Source: Psilocybe azurescens
Lineage: Eukaryota > Basidiomycota > Agaricomycetes > Agaricales > Agrocybaceae
Assembly (NCBI GenBank): GCA_023853785.1
Contig: JAJIRX010000500.1
Span: 992,001-1,056,000 of the forward strand
Reading direction: 5' to 3'
Length of the DNA: 64,000 nt
The position numbers were made by a program, and so were the translations under genes. The notes under the pieces were generated by a model, which saw only the letters and a program-made list of their open reading frames with translations, had not been told where the DNA came from and did not search any database. Below, piece by piece: positions 36,505 through 49,500 of this stretch (positions are counted from its first letter, which is position 1; every line of letters begins with the position of its first letter).

Positions 36505-38777
36505 TCACGCATTGGTAATTAGATATGCCACAGTATCGTGAGCGGCAACGCTAATAGAAAAACTTGACGAAGCACTATATGTTCCAGAAAGATCAGTGCC
36601 TGCCCACATATCATGTACCTTGAAGTTTCCAGTCTTTCCTAGTCCTGGAACGTTCGAGAAGGTGAATTGTTTCGTCGCAGTGGCCGATGAAGTGTTAATT
36701 ATGAAAACATGAACTCCTTTCGTAGAGTTACCAGAATAGTACTCCGGGGGCGAGGTAGTCGGCATCGAAGTGAAAGGCGGTAAAGGGCATAGCAGATGTA
36801 CCAATTGTTGCATCTTGGTGGAATGCGAGCAGTTCGGCGTTTTTAACAATAGCCAGTTGGGCGGTGGTCAGAAGGCTCATCTAAAATAGGAACGATTATC
36901 AGGGAGGTTTAAAATGTCTGGCAGGAGAACTCACGTCTGTTCCCCTGTAATGCGACAGTTTAGATTGAATAATTCAGGCATGGAGGTCAGATTTCACTCA
37001 CAAAAGAATCGGACTCTTCAAGAAAGCCCATGCAGCGAAGTGGGTTCGTTGCTCTTGGATTGTCAAAGCTCCGTTTCCTACACCAGTCGTCAAAAACAAT
37101 GGTAAGAAACTATACTCATCAAGTTGACCTATTTCACGAACCAATTTCCATCATATCCATATCATTGTGAGCCCAGAAGTTGACGGAAGACAAATGAGCG
37201 ACGTTCGTGGTTATAATGCTGGTAATATAAGACCAGGTAGGGCTGGAACAGTGTGTTCAATAATTCAAATCTATTATGGTGACACACGGCAGGGATTGAT
37301 TAAGTACCTTGAATCGCCCGACATTCTCCAAGAGTGTCCCTATTCGTTTCGTTTGAACAGCGGACTCTATAATCAAATTTAAAAGACTTACAACGCGTGC
37401 GCCCCAGTCCCAGACGTTATCTGCACCCCAGATGCACAATTCAAACTGGATGGGGCGAGATACGGTAGCCAGAGCAGCCCTGGAGTTTGATAGAATTGAA
37501 CATAGACGCTTAGAGAATTATTCAGCCTGATGCGTACGTCATTTGGCGATAGCGAATGGCAGAATTCGAATTGCTTTGAAGAGATCATACGTCAAAGATG
37601 AGTGTTACATGAACTGGACTCAAATGGCTCACTAGTAGTCATTTCCTTGAGGTGTCTGCATGAACCTGTCAGTCTGTTTATCAGAATTGTTAGGTTAAAC
37701 ATTCACTGACTCCACTGTCAGTCCAGTTACTCGGGACATTGCAATTATCTGTGCAAATATACATTAGGAATGGCAATTTCAGGCCCAGTAAATTTTTTGT
37801 CAGGATCACCATATTTCAAGTAATCGATACCCCAGTCATTGAAAGTGGCGGCATCAATGGCTTCGTGTCCTAACGACCCAGGAAAGCCGGCGCATGTCGC
37901 AGTTCCGGCGTCACTGTAAGCCGTCAATACAGAAGAGCTACTATACGAAATAGAAATACGATCCCAGCTCACCTGTATATACCAATCTTCAATCCCAAGT
38001 TGTGAATTTGAGTCGCTAGTCCACTGATTCCGTTGGGAAATTTTGTGGCATCGGGGACAATACGTTGTGTGGTTGAATTGCGACCCATTTGTGCCCAACA
38101 ATCCTGTGAGTGTCGATCAGAAGGGAAATAAGTGTAAGATAAAAGGAGCCTAACATCGATATTGACGTATTGGTATCCCGCATCCTTGAGCCCGAGAGAA
38201 ATGAACTGGTTAGCCGCTGCTAGAATCTTGGCCTCATTGATGTCTAAGGGATCAATGTTAAATTTGAAAATTTGAATGTCGAATTCCCTTACTTCCGCCG
38301 TAAGCATTCCAGGAATTCCATCTGTTTTGTATATTATCTGTTTAGTGAAGTTCAGGGACCAAGTATCAAGAAATTTACCCTAACGCTGGCAACTTTCCCG
38401 TGAGAGTAGACGGTGGGGTAGTGGGAGCCGTTGCTGCGATGCCCGTCAAGGTTCCAGTAGGCTTACTGGAAGTAATTGTTGTAGTCCCTGGCTTCGATGT
38501 CGTGGTTGCACCAGCAACAGTCGAGCTTTGAGGCGCAGACGACCCACTAGCACCAGAAGACTGTTGGCACTGCGAGTAGTATTGGTTTGAGTAAGTACAC
38601 GCCCACCTGAACGGTTGAAATGTTTAAAAAGACATGTAAAGAAAATTATGTTCTCGCTCACCCAGAAGAACAAGTTGTATCTCCAGTCCAGCCCTGGCCT
38701 CCGCACTGTCCGTAAGGCGGAGACTGAGCAAGGACAATTGCGGCAAGCGTGAAAACAACCAATGTAGTCTTGTGCAT
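36505..38777 (-). CDS. Secreted alpha-galactosidase, GH27, with N-terminal CBM1 cellulose-binding domain
   Basis: The enzyme releases terminal alpha-galactose from galactomannan or oligosaccharides outside the cell. The start is a signal peptide ([18 protein letters not shown]) followed directly by a CBM1 ([24 protein letters not shown]). A Ser/Thr-rich linker follows, then the GH27 barrel. Landmarks are [36 protein letters not shown] text, the nucleophile region [16 protein letters not shown], and [11 protein letters not shown] with the likely acid/base. [17 protein letters not shown] leads into a C-terminal beta domain ending VAYLITNA. About nine introns are needed. One extra base in the C3 run (36785-36787 on the plus strand) breaks the frame after TSAMP. 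CBM1 placement at the N-terminus of GH27 is seen in wood- and litter-decay fungi. Confidence 0.9.
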
Positions 38778-40030
38778 TTCGATAAATTCAAGTGGAGCCA
38801 GATCAGACCTGCGAATGGGAAGTACGATACCTCATTATCTGCTAGTTTATAAGCTACAAAGGTAGTCCAAAATTACTCACAAAAGGCATTTTCTCGGGGA
38901 GTAGACTAGAAGCGCTGCACATGTGAGGTTTTTCGTGTTGTAGGACGCCTTGAAACCCTTTGACTGCGCTTCGGAGCTCACTTGAAGAAGTTGGACCCCT
39001 CGACCGCAGCAGAAAGTGCAGAAAACTAGCAAAGTGTTATAACATATGCCGAGAGGTTTAAGATTCAGTACAGTAATGCAACATATATGCAAGTTAAACC
39101 AAGCTAGAGTTTGCTAACATCTGTTGTTGTCGGGGAGGGGTCACCGGAAAATCTTTGATAGGTCGGCGGCCGTCTGCTAGAAGGTATCATAGATGGTTCC
39201 ACCATTTAAACACAAGAAGACCTATGCTTCCACCAACTAGTTATGATGCTTTGCATGAAGTCACAATGGGCAGTGGCTTGTGGACGTGCTTCGGATGCCA
39301 TCCGAAAAACGTCCGAGAGGTAAACACATTCAAAGAAAAATGAAGAAAAGACGAGTGAAAAAACAGATTAATTCAGTCAGAATCGGGCTTTCTGGGCCAA
39401 AGCTGTAAGTGCCAGATGCGTTAAGGCTCATGACTGTATGATAGCAAGAGTGAAGTTGGAGGGGAGCAGCAACAGGTCGAGATGAAAGGCCTATCCGTGG
39501 GTAAATAGCCCGCCGGGACATGTGGTCCGATGCACCTCTGCTCTTGCCGGGTACAGTCACCACATCTTTGGCCACATCAGCTGCTCGTTCTCGGTCGTTT
39601 GTATTGCATTTGAATTATGCGCCTACTTCAGTACTTCAGTACAGACGTCTCTGTCTGAAGTCGGCTGGTATGAGCTGGTAAGTAAGTCAAAACGTGGAGC
39701 CTACACGCTGGGGCCTGTACTAGTCAAACGAACACGGGCGCTAAGTGCTATAAACCCCGAGTCCCTTCCACCAGGTATTCCGTCGTGTACAAAACGACAA
39801 GTACGTGTAGGTCCCAGTATCTATTTTTGACTATTATTCTAACTCTATTTCGTCGTTGTTTAGATTGCTGTTCCAGTTTATCGTTCTTGAAGGCGTGCAA
39901 TCGGCCTGTACAAATTGCAACAAAAAGATTACATACAACTTATATACATTCAACAGATATCAAGCTACATTATCTATAAAAAGAGGGGTATACAACGATC
40001 CATACTCAAGTCCATTATCCTGGTCACTCA
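38778..40030. other. Intergenic between alpha-galactosidase start and GPCR stop
   Basis: About 1.25 kb. The left part is the alpha-galactosidase promoter. No supported gene; the open frames are short and overlapping. Confidence 0.45.
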
Positions 40031-41700
40031 TCACCTCGAGGGCAACCTCCCCAATTCAACCTCTTCTTCAAGCTCCCGGCTTCTCGCTTTACTGTGTCCG
40101 TCTTGTTCCGTACTAGAGTCTGGCAAGGTCACTCTATTCACCGAAAGAACAAGCGACGGCGCTCGCCCGACTGATACATATGGGCGTTTTCCAAAGAGCA
40201 CCGACTCGGGTCTCGTGGTAAGCAAGAGTATCACGTTGCATGCCCCGCTGAGCCCATACAGCGCGGTGACAGCCAGCGTCGATGTCGCAGAGATCCTATT
40301 CTCGCCTCCGTGGCTCTCCTGAACGAAGCCAATCCATCGCACGACACTCAGGGGCAGGATCAAAATGCAGTAAACCAGGGGGTATCTACAGCAGTAAATC
40401 GGAGCAAGGAAAATGCAAACAGGAGTAGAGTGAGGTCAGTAGCTGTTTCTAATGCAGAAAGGAGCGGCAGAAGTCAATAACTTACAAAAGCATGATCAAG
40501 GATCGACGTCGGATGCCCCTGAGTGAGGGATCTGCATTCACATCTGCACACTGCCAATGAAGCTTCCACCAGAAGTCATCGTCGAAAACAATGTTCCCTC
40601 GACTCCATAGGTACAGTGGAACATATACCACAATTGAAAACAGGAGGGTGATCCAGAACCAGAAATATTCACCCCATATCCGGAGTTGGAGGTAGTCTTT
40701 GCTGATCCAGCACCAATACTGAGTGCGAGTACGGTGCAGTGAGCAAGAATAAAATAGGGCATGACGTATAATAAACTCACAGGTGTTGGGGCCTGAAATC
40801 TGGATTTATCGGCCCCTCGATTGAGCGTGTTCCCGAGGATCACCATGAGTATCACGAAGAGCCAAGTAATTGAGACAACGATTGTCGTTATACGCATCGA
40901 TCTCACGCCTTTTCCGAGCCATATTCCGAATGAAGGTATAGGCGGCAATTGTCTTCAAAATAATGAGTTTATAAGTGTCTCGGTTTTTGTGCTATTCAAT
41001 AAGATTGCTTACAAGTGTTGCAATTGCAACACCCGTCTCTCCAAGTTGCTGGACTATGCCTGCAGAAAGTTCAGCTAGAAGAATCCGGCAAGAAGAATTC
41101 TGATCGGACACAGCGACTAACCTTGCGCATTACAGAAGTGTCCAATTTGCACCCTTCCGTCATGTACCCATTTGACGTCCATAACGGCACCAATAGCTTG
41201 CAGGACATCGGCAGAGAATAATGAAAACTATAACGCTACTTCAGATATAGTACTCCATTAAGCAGAGCGGAAAGTGATTCCTACCATAAGGAGGTCCGTA
41301 GGCTCTTGGAAAATACGACCTCGTTCCATGTTTGTGCCGCTCTTGAAGTGCAACCTAAAAACATTTCTCTGCGGAAAGCATATGAATGTCAGACCAATCA
41401 CTCTAAAAGACATGTGTGTAGACCGGTCTGCTCACAGCGATGATCGTCCAAACATAAGCTACTGCGACCAAAGAGATTATGCCCGCCTGAGACACGACCT
41501 ACGCAACAGATTGATTTAATTGATCAACAACGAACTGATGCTCCAAGTTTAATATACTCCAAGATATTTACCGTTAGACCGATACTTTCTCCTCGTGTCA
41601 AACAGTGCAGAGTGGTGTGGATCGAGGAGCTGCTAGTGGAGATCGCATACTGCTCCGGCGTGCATATGATTCCGTTGGGCAGATGACCTGTGCCGTCCAT
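40031..41700 (-). CDS. Git3-type seven-helix G-protein-coupled receptor (cAMP-receptor-like)
   Basis: The start is taken at MDGTGHLPNGIICTPEQ (41700) because it is the first ATG in frame. Helices and loops follow: AGIISLVAVAYVWTIIA, HFKSGTNMERGRIFQEPTD, FSADVLQAIGAVMDVKWV, FCNAQGIVQQLGETGVAIAT, MRITTIVVSITWLFVILMVI, and WCWISKDYLQLRIWGEYFWF before a helix. After the third loop (RGIRRRSLIMLL) come YPLVYCILILPLSVVRWIGF and a last helix YGLSGACNVILLL. The intracellular tail follows (RPESVLFGK). The NDY-like WCWI and EYFW features are those of fungal Git3/cAMP-receptor-like GPCRs that act upstream of G-alpha and protein kinase A. No frame shift was found. The ligand is unknown. Confidence 0.8.
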
Positions 41701-43280
41701 CAGACTCGGCAGTCGGAATGTTTGTGCGACTCGGACGGGCAAGCGCCAGTGAAAAGAAGACTCAAAGAATCAACGATGGGGGCGTCCGAGGAAGAAGGGA
41801 TATACAACGATGTAGTACGACTGCAGGTATATATACACGCTTGCCCAGCGCTTGATATTAATACACCGCCCCATAAAGGCACAATTTCTTGGGGCCGATG
41901 GGATAAAAGGAAAAGAGACGGAAACGACAAGGGCCAGGGTCTTCAATCAACGCTGTCACACACACAGAGAGTACTGGCACAGCAATTAGTACTGTCCCAT
42001 TCATTTCGGACTTGTAAAAAAAAGCTTGAATGTAGGGTGAATGGATGTCGGAGGGAGTCTGGGGATCCTAGCACTGGTAACAAATCAAGCTCGATATCAT
42101 GATGATTGTTGGAAGGTTGAACATCAGCGCCGGATTCATATCATGATGCAGCACAAGCGCCTTGCAAAAAGCCTTCAAGTTTAACTGCGATCACCTGTCT
42201 GACGACTCAGGCCTTAGCATTATGTCAAAGCCATGTCATGGGGAAGCGGTGTTGTTATTCTATAGTGAGGAACGTCGCCCTTGTACTGGTAATTGAATAC
42301 CGTAGATTCGTTGTGTTAATGTCTTCAGTGAACCATCATTCCATTGGGTGTGAGTGCTTCGTCCAGAAAAGTGAGTGATGAAGAAGAACGTTCCATATTT
42401 CTTCGGAAACTTCATTAAAATGGGGAGATAGAGCATGCCGACCCTTTCGGTTCCCAGCCTCCCAGAGGGGATTATGTCAATGTTCTGCGGTGGTGCCTAA
42501 CACGTGAAGCCTTCCTTACTCTAGGGCCTGCAGTGCCTGCACAATGTCGTGAATCGAAAGCAGAACATCCTTGCAGAGGATTTGTGAATCTAGTTGAGGA
42601 TGTTATTTTCCCAGTCGTCGCAAAAACAAAAACGCGTGGTCGACATTGACATCATCGTTTGGTTAACGGGTTGGCGACCGACGACGGGTGGTGGTGGAGC
42701 GGAGACAGCTGGCTGTGATGCATCATTTCGGGCCAGAGGACGGCCTAGTACGGCTTGTCGGCATGCTTAGAGTGCAGTCATCGTGACCGGTTGACGACAC
42801 CGTTGACCAAAGCCTGGTGGTTCCGTTCTATGCCTTCTCGGACGATCTACGAGAGAGTCTCAGTATCAATCGCTTCCCAGTTACTTTTCTTCCAGCTCGA
42901 CAGTGACAGCTTTGACTTGAACAAAGTCTTGGTGTCTTCTAGCTTAAATGACACTAATATCGCAGAATGCCGCAGGTCATGTTGGGCGGTTTGAACTTCC
43001 CAGGGATCTGAGATTATGTCAATGATGCACAAATAATACCGGCACATGCTCGCCGTTCTCACCACTTTGACCATTTCTGTCCATGAACAGTTGTTTTTGA
43101 TTTCCAAGAGGGTTTAGTTACGTTCTTCCCGGCCTTTCGACACGCCTTTGACGCTGGCGGGCTACGGGCTGCAGACCGTAATCCTGACATCACGGTCTCC
43201 TTAAAATTAACCCTGCTCGAGATTTTTTCGCTTTAACCTCGCTTCCCTCCCTCTCATCTCTTCTCGTCCGTTCGCCGTCG
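41701..43280. other. Intergenic: GPCR promoter and copper radical oxidase promoter
   Basis: About 1.6 kb separates two divergent genes. A plus-strand open frame at 41605-42102 overlaps the GPCR start and has no recognisable content. A minus-strand frame at 42847-43107 is also unrecognised. No supported gene. Confidence 0.45.
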
Positions 43281-45918
43281 ATGGGGCACCTCCCTCTCTG
43301 CTCGTTGCTCTTAGTGTCCTCGCTCTCTGCAGCCGTCGGAGTATTGGGTCAATCTGCAACTACTCTGCCTGCTCCGGGTCAACCTACGCGCACGGGAACT
43401 GTTGGAGGGTTCGAGCTCATTGGAAATAGTCTTGTCAGCGCACAGCAGGTGGGCATGAAGCATACTTCTACCTGGCACATCTCGCTAACGAGTCTCGCCA
43501 CAGGTTTTCCTAGCCACACCGGACAAGGTCTTCTTCGTAGACAAAGTCGAAGGAAACCCCACTCAAATAAATGGGCACCCGGCTTGGGCGTCAGGTATGT
43601 AAACGAGGACGCGCTATACAGTGATCACGTTTAATTATTCAATACAGAATGGTCCCTTTCGTCCAATAACCAGAGGCCCATGGACGCCCTTACCAACACT
43701 TTCTGTGCTGTGAGTCCTTGGCTGGGTCACACAATGCCGATACTAATAGATTCTCGTCAGGGCGGAAATGTCCTCGGCAACGGAACATGGATGAACGTTG
43801 GAGGAAACCAGGCAATTACATATGGTGGACAACCTGCGGCGAGTCAGACTGGCGGAGGTGCATACGACGATCCAGACGGAAGACAATCGTGAGCGGTTTA
43901 ATTTTAGAATGACGCTTACACGTGTAGCTGAAGCAATTGGTCATAGGATAAGGTATAAATCTAAACGTGTTCCTATCGATGAACGCAGAAGACTGATCAA
44001 CAATATGAAGATTGTTAACACCTTGCGATGACGGAAGTTGTGACTGGACACTCTCGCCCAACCAAATTGATCAGCGCTGGTATCCTACGGTGTGAGTTGT
44101 CTATTTTCGACCAAGTTCGCGGCTCAATATACCCGCTCTTAACTAGTGAAACACTTGAGGATGGTACCGCCATAATTGTGAGGAACTCCACAGATTGACT
44201 CCATAATTCATGTCTAATATAGACCTAAACCACAGTTAGGTGGATGTAGGAATGGAGGATACGTTAACGATGCGTCGCAGGATAACCCAACATACGAATT
44301 CTTTCCTCCAAGGGGGACCCAATACTTTCTCCTATCCTCCAGAATACCCTTCCTGCGAATCTCTTCCCCCTCACCTGGCTACTACCCTCTGGCAACCTCC
44401 TGATCCAGTCCAACTGGGCCACCGTAACACTGGACTACACGGCAAACGTCGAGACGCCACTTGATGATGTTCCCGATGCCGTACGTGTGTATCCTGCAAG
44501 TGCAGGGAACATCATGCTCCCGCTGACCCCTGCGAACAATTACACCGCAACCATCCTCTTCTGTGGAGGCTCGAATGTACAGCCCAAGCAGTACGTGATA
44601 TGTACTCCTATCGTCTATTTTTATCTCATTACTTCATTTCTATCTCCTTTCCGTTTTCCCTTGTCATGTTAGGTGGACCCAAAAGACATTCATTGTTCCA
44701 ACATATCCAGCCTCGACCTCTTGCGTCAAGCTTACTCCAGACGTCTCAGGAAGCTACGTACAAGATGACGACCTACCCGACGCCCGCTCAATGGCGAACT
44801 TCATCGCCCTTCCTGATGGCAAGGTGCTAAATCTTAACGGTGCACGTTTAGGTAAATTGAACCCTTCCCCTGCCCATCCATACACTCCTATCACGGTTTT
44901 GACTCACGAATTGCTGGGTATCTAGGAACGGCTGGATATGGCAATGACTCTTGGGCGATCGGTCATTCATACGCAACCAGCCCCGTCCTAACGCCTGTCA
45001 TTTACGATCCAGCCGCTGCGGACGGTAGCAGATGGTCTTCAGATGGATTGCAATCGAGTACCGTGCCTCGGCTGTACCACTCTTCAGCCACACTGCTGCC
45101 TGACGGTAAGTAAATGCTCTGCGCTAGATCGTGCGAGGCTATTTTTAGAACTGAACTTGCATTTTGTTATTGTTAATCAGGGTCTGTGCTTGTTTCTGGG
45201 TCGAATCCCAACCCCGATTATACCGTTGGGCCGGATGTCGAGTTTCCAACTGAGTACCGCACGGAGATATTCTATCCACCCTATTACAATAAAAGGCGCC
45301 CGCAACCCAAGGGAATCCTTGCTCAGTATTCATATGGGGGTCCTTCTTTTGATGTCGTGTTGGACTCGGACGATCTGTTCGGAGACGTGCAGAATCTCAA
45401 CAAGACCAAAGTCGTGATCATCCGGACTGGGTTCTCGACCCATGCCATGGTAAGTCTCCTGTCACGCTCATACTAGCCCGTGTCCTATCAAACCCGACGT
45501 GTGTTGATCAATGTGTTTTGATTTCTGCTTGTAGAATATGGGTCAGCGGTACGTCGAGCTAGCGGCGACGTACACCGGATTTGCGGCGAACAACACGGGC
45601 GTGCTGCATGTATCGCAGCTTCCGCCCAACCCAGCGATCATCGCACCTGGGCCCGCGTTCATCTTCGTCGTCGTCAACGGTGTCCCCTCGGTGGGATTGC
45701 AGGTCATGCTGGGGTCCGGCGCGCTCGGGAAACAGCAAAAGCTCGCTGTGGCTGACCTGCCGTCCACCAACATCGTGCAAAGCTCGTCGTCCTCGGCCGA
45801 TGGCGGCTCGAGTAAGAACACTAAAGATTCGGCTGGCGTAATGCTACGCTCGACTTCTGGGTGGATGCATGCCATCTGCTGCCTTCTCGTCGTCTTGTTA
45901 GCATCTGGACTATACTAG
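43281..45918 (+). CDS. Copper radical oxidase (glyoxal-oxidase family), probably GPI-anchored
   Basis: These enzymes oxidise glyoxal and other simple aldehydes to acids with H2O2 release, feeding extracellular peroxidases. The signal peptide is MGHLPLCSLLLVSSLSAAVG. Expected catalytic elements are present: the Cys of MDALTNTFCA (thioether partner), the Tyr of GGCRNGGYVN, the copper-site Tyr and His of RLYHSSATLLPDG, and the His in FSTHAMNMGQRY. Other blocks are WTLSPNQIDQRWYPT, NVETPLDDVPDAVRVYPASA and LFCGGSNVQPKQ. The C-terminus has a Ser-rich stretch and a hydrophobic tail (AICCLLVVLLASGLY), which suggests GPI attachment. One base is missing in the G5 run at 44312-44316. Exon joins at 44090-44240 are uncertain. 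Confidence 0.9.
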
Positions 45919-47794
45919 AAAGAAAGACGCTTATGTGAAGGCGAAAGGAGAAGAACGCTTCTCTGAGTTCCGCTCTCTCGCGATACTTACATTCCTTCAT
46001 TCTGTCTGCCTGCATTGCTTGGACACTTTTGACTTTTGGTTTTAGACATTCTTTGATTCTAACCTTTTCCAGTCGCCCTTTGTCACATTTTTAACATTCT
46101 TGCTACGCATCCATCCCATGAATCGGACTTTTCGGACTCTTGCTTTTTTTTTTGCTTTGAAAAGGATCATTTATTCATCCATACCCCTCTTTCTCTTATC
46201 CCCCTCACATTGTATTTAATTTCACGACAGCAACACGGACATCACCCTCACCCTCATCATCGATTATCACTAACGACTCTCGCCGCTACTTCATGAATGT
46301 TCCCTTCATATGACAATCTAGTATTTACCTACTACGTGTTGTATAAGCCACGTACATACTTAATGTCAGCTTGTAGACTACGTAACTACAAGTATTCTGG
46401 ACTAACCTAATCTTGCTACTTGCTCCATGGTGCTATGCCCCTAATCACACAGGTAGCTGCAATTGGTCTTGGCGCTGTTCGTGTGTTATATTGTAAGAAT
46501 AAGCGGCTGAATTTTGGAATAACAGTTGGGAAAGTTGTATGTGCGGTTATAGAGCGGGACTTGGGCTGCTTCAGACAAGGGTATAGTGGTATAGCATAGT
46601 GCTCTGACTGGATGTATCAAGTACAAACAGATTGAATGAAAAGGGGCAGAATATTTCTTCTAGGCTGAGTGATTGCTTTTCTAACTATTGCTTTGATGCA
46701 GGCGGACTACCTTGTAAATCAGGCTTCGGCGCTCAAATTTGAATGGGTATGTGGTCGGCAAGCTGCTGTGTGCGCTCGCTCCTCGTACATAATAGTTTGG
46801 ATAACGGAAAATTTTCTATATTTGCTAGGCGCTCACTGGCGCGTCGGATGATCGAGCTCTTGATACAATTTACTTAGCCAATTAGAGGACCGAGTGTACA
46901 GCGCGCTGTTTTATCATCACTTATATTTTGTGAGGCGGATAATTCTGACAAGACGCTGTGTTTCATTGTGACTCCGCCTTACCGTAAACATTCTGCAATT
47001 GATTGGATTGGTGGAAATCTTGGACGAGATTCTGAAGATAAATATAAATACATACTAGTCTGTACAAACGAATATGCCAAAGAGTGTTAATTTTATGGAG
47101 GAGTGTCTGTCCGAGTTACCTATGCGTGGTCAACTCTAACAAATGAGTATGGTGGTGGTGCTCGCGTTTGTATCCTCAATTGACGTGATGAACGATGGCA
47201 TATTTTCTAATTGGTAGAAAAAAAGAAGCGAAGTGGAAGGCTCAGCGTCGTTAAACACTTAGAAAAGACACTGCAATTGACGATGCTTGCAAACTGAAGC
47301 CGGTTGAGAGAACGCGAGCGATCCGAAAACTTGGGAGAGTAAATATAGAGTTATATGTTATGCATTCGGGTCAGTCGGATGGGAAAATGAGCGCCATGGC
47401 TGAGCTACCTGGTGTGCGCCAGAGGCAAGCCTCCTTGCGTATAAATGTCGGGTTACATGGCTAACTTGCTCATGGGAAATGTCCAACAACGTCAGATGTC
47501 ACTGGTATCTAAAGTAAGTTTTCCATGATGCTTGGAGCGTATATTTATCGATGGTTAAATTATGACATGCTAGTGGTAATCGTAGGTTATCTCACAAGAC
47601 GACAAACAACTGGGTCTTCAGTGGACAGCGATCAAGACGCATCAGCCATTACGAAGAGTGATCGCAGTCAGCGACCAATAATACTACTAATACTACTACA
47701 TGGCCAAAGTATAACAGATTAAGTAGAATGGACTGGGTTTTGACCGAGTTGCCCGAGATCACTTGTCTTATATAGTCAAACAAGCTTTATGACC
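45919..47794. other. Gene-poor stretch after the copper radical oxidase
   Basis: Nearly 1.9 kb. The left end is 3' UTR-like, with a T-rich tract near 46145. I saw no supported gene on either strand; the longest open frame, about 65 codons near 47525-47722, is not recognisable. Confidence 0.5.
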
Positions 47795-48155
47795 CGCCGC
47801 TATGCGTCGGGGGATTCGCTTCGCTCACCCCCTGTGCTTCACGGCAGGGTCAACAGCTTGCTGGGGGCTGCGCCCCCAGACCCCGCTTGTCGGCGCCCTG
47901 CGCCTCCTCATTGATAAATAAATAATACCAATCACAATCATAATGTCTTGGGGGAATGAGCTTCTCATCCCCCCCCTTCTTATTGGCACTTCATGTCTCA
48001 TTAAAAAATTAATAATAGCAGTCACTTATATAATGTTTTTAGGGGGGAATGAGCTTCGCTCATCCCCCTTGATTCACCTTCTCACTCAAAAATATACAAT
48101 AATTGTCTTTTTCATGTGGGGAGGGGATGAGCTGCGCTCACCCCCTCCCTTGCTT
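47795..48155. repeat. Cluster of GC-rich hairpins in AT-rich spacer DNA
   Basis: Successive palindromes occur at about 47809-47832, 47861-47879 (perfect: CTGGGGGC-TGC-GCCCCCAG), 47949-47973, 48041-48067 and 48118-48149. The last three share the core GGGGGATGAGC/GCTCATCCCCC in variants. They are spaced about 90 bases apart and separated by AT-rich sequence, so they form an imperfect tandem array of a hairpin plus spacer unit. The phrase CAACAGCTTGC occurs at both edges (47851 and 48168). The biological role is unknown; this looks like an expanded non-coding repeat. Confidence 0.7.
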
Positions 48156-48399
48156 CACAGCCAGTTCAACAGCTTGCAGGAATTGTTAAACTCCACTATG
48201 GAGACACACAGCACCTACATAGTCAAATTATATATACTCACAGTCAATAACAGTCAATATTTCTGGCCTTATCTAAACAGTGAACAAATACAAATATATA
48301 TATATAGAACTGTACATTCAGTGATCATTAAATATTCCTTTGCTTTGCAAATCTGAAGCTAAAATTTCAAATTATATTAGACCCACTCCAACTAATGCA

Positions 48400-49500
48400 C
48401 AGTATTTTTGTCACCATGCCTGTTTTAATATCCATACACCTGCCAATGTCCACTCCCAATCAATCATCATCCTACTTTATATCTTATACAATACTGCACT
48501 ACTCATTCACTACCCACAAATCACCTCATATGCACAGAACCTGCAGCATTGTGCCACTTTAAATTTCATACCTTACACTCATCCTCTTCACAATCAAAAT
48601 AGTCCTGCAAATTAATCACATCAATGTACAATCTATTGTATATTAAAATTTAAATGCCAATTCTCACACACAATACTTAACAGTGTGTTTATTTTTACAT
48701 GTATAAACCACATGAGAGCTTTATCCTCAGAAAAACAAAAATACCACTTGTAGAACACAGTAGACTGCCTATTTTTAATTAGGAAATCATATCCCAGTGT
48801 TCTCTCTTGGCCCACATCTTTTATTTAAATAGCATTTACACACTCACAAATCCCTCTATTGCTATATATCAGTCATAAAGCTTGCCAGTGCAGTGCCCTT
48901 GCACCTTGCTAAGTTAGTGCTGCACACTTCCATACTACATATAACATAAACATTTCATCCTTTACCCTTTCTAAGTCTAATGAAAATTATGTGAAAATGT
49001 CACAACAAAGCATGGCACCTTCAACATCATGCCTATGCCAGTATATATCCCCACAATATATCCCCAGCCTGGGCCCACTCTTCAACAATTATTGTGTATA
49101 TTATTGTCACAAAAGAATCTTACTTTGCATCTTATACAAAACTGGAACTATCCTGCTATCCACAGCATCTGCAACACTCTGCTATTCTAAATTTTATAGC
49201 TTACACACTTCACAATTAAAATAGCTGTCTCCTCATCCCACTACATTTGTCCTGCAAATTAATCACATTAATCTACAGCCTATAGTACATTAAAATTTAC
49301 ATGTTAGTTCTTATGCACAATATTTAGCTATGTATGTCTATATTTTTACCCACTACATGAGTAAGGTACACTGTAGCTTCATTCTCAACAAAATAATTTT
49401 ATCACCTGTACAGCACTGGAGACTGCCTATTTTCAGTTGCAAAATTGTCCCAGTACTATTTTTCTATCTACATCTTTATTAAAAAGTTTCACCCTGTTCC
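48400..49500. repeat. Degenerate direct duplication, unit about 650 bases, very AT-rich, no coding content
   Basis: Text near 48601-48678 recurs near 49249-49327 at an offset of about 648 bases. For example, CCTGCAAATTAATCACAT is identical in both copies, and neighbouring stretches are similar with scattered substitutions. Matching phrases flank it over several hundred bases (48466-48830 against 49120-49480). GC content is far below that of the genes. No long open frame and no transposase were seen. A 22-bp exact tandem repeat, ATCGAGCTCTCTTATATTAT plus AG, follows at 49893-49936. Confidence 0.6.

Noticed and set aside
41605..42102. Plus-strand 165-codon frame overlapping the GPCR 5' end
   Set aside because: Antisense to a well-supported gene and without recognisable content.
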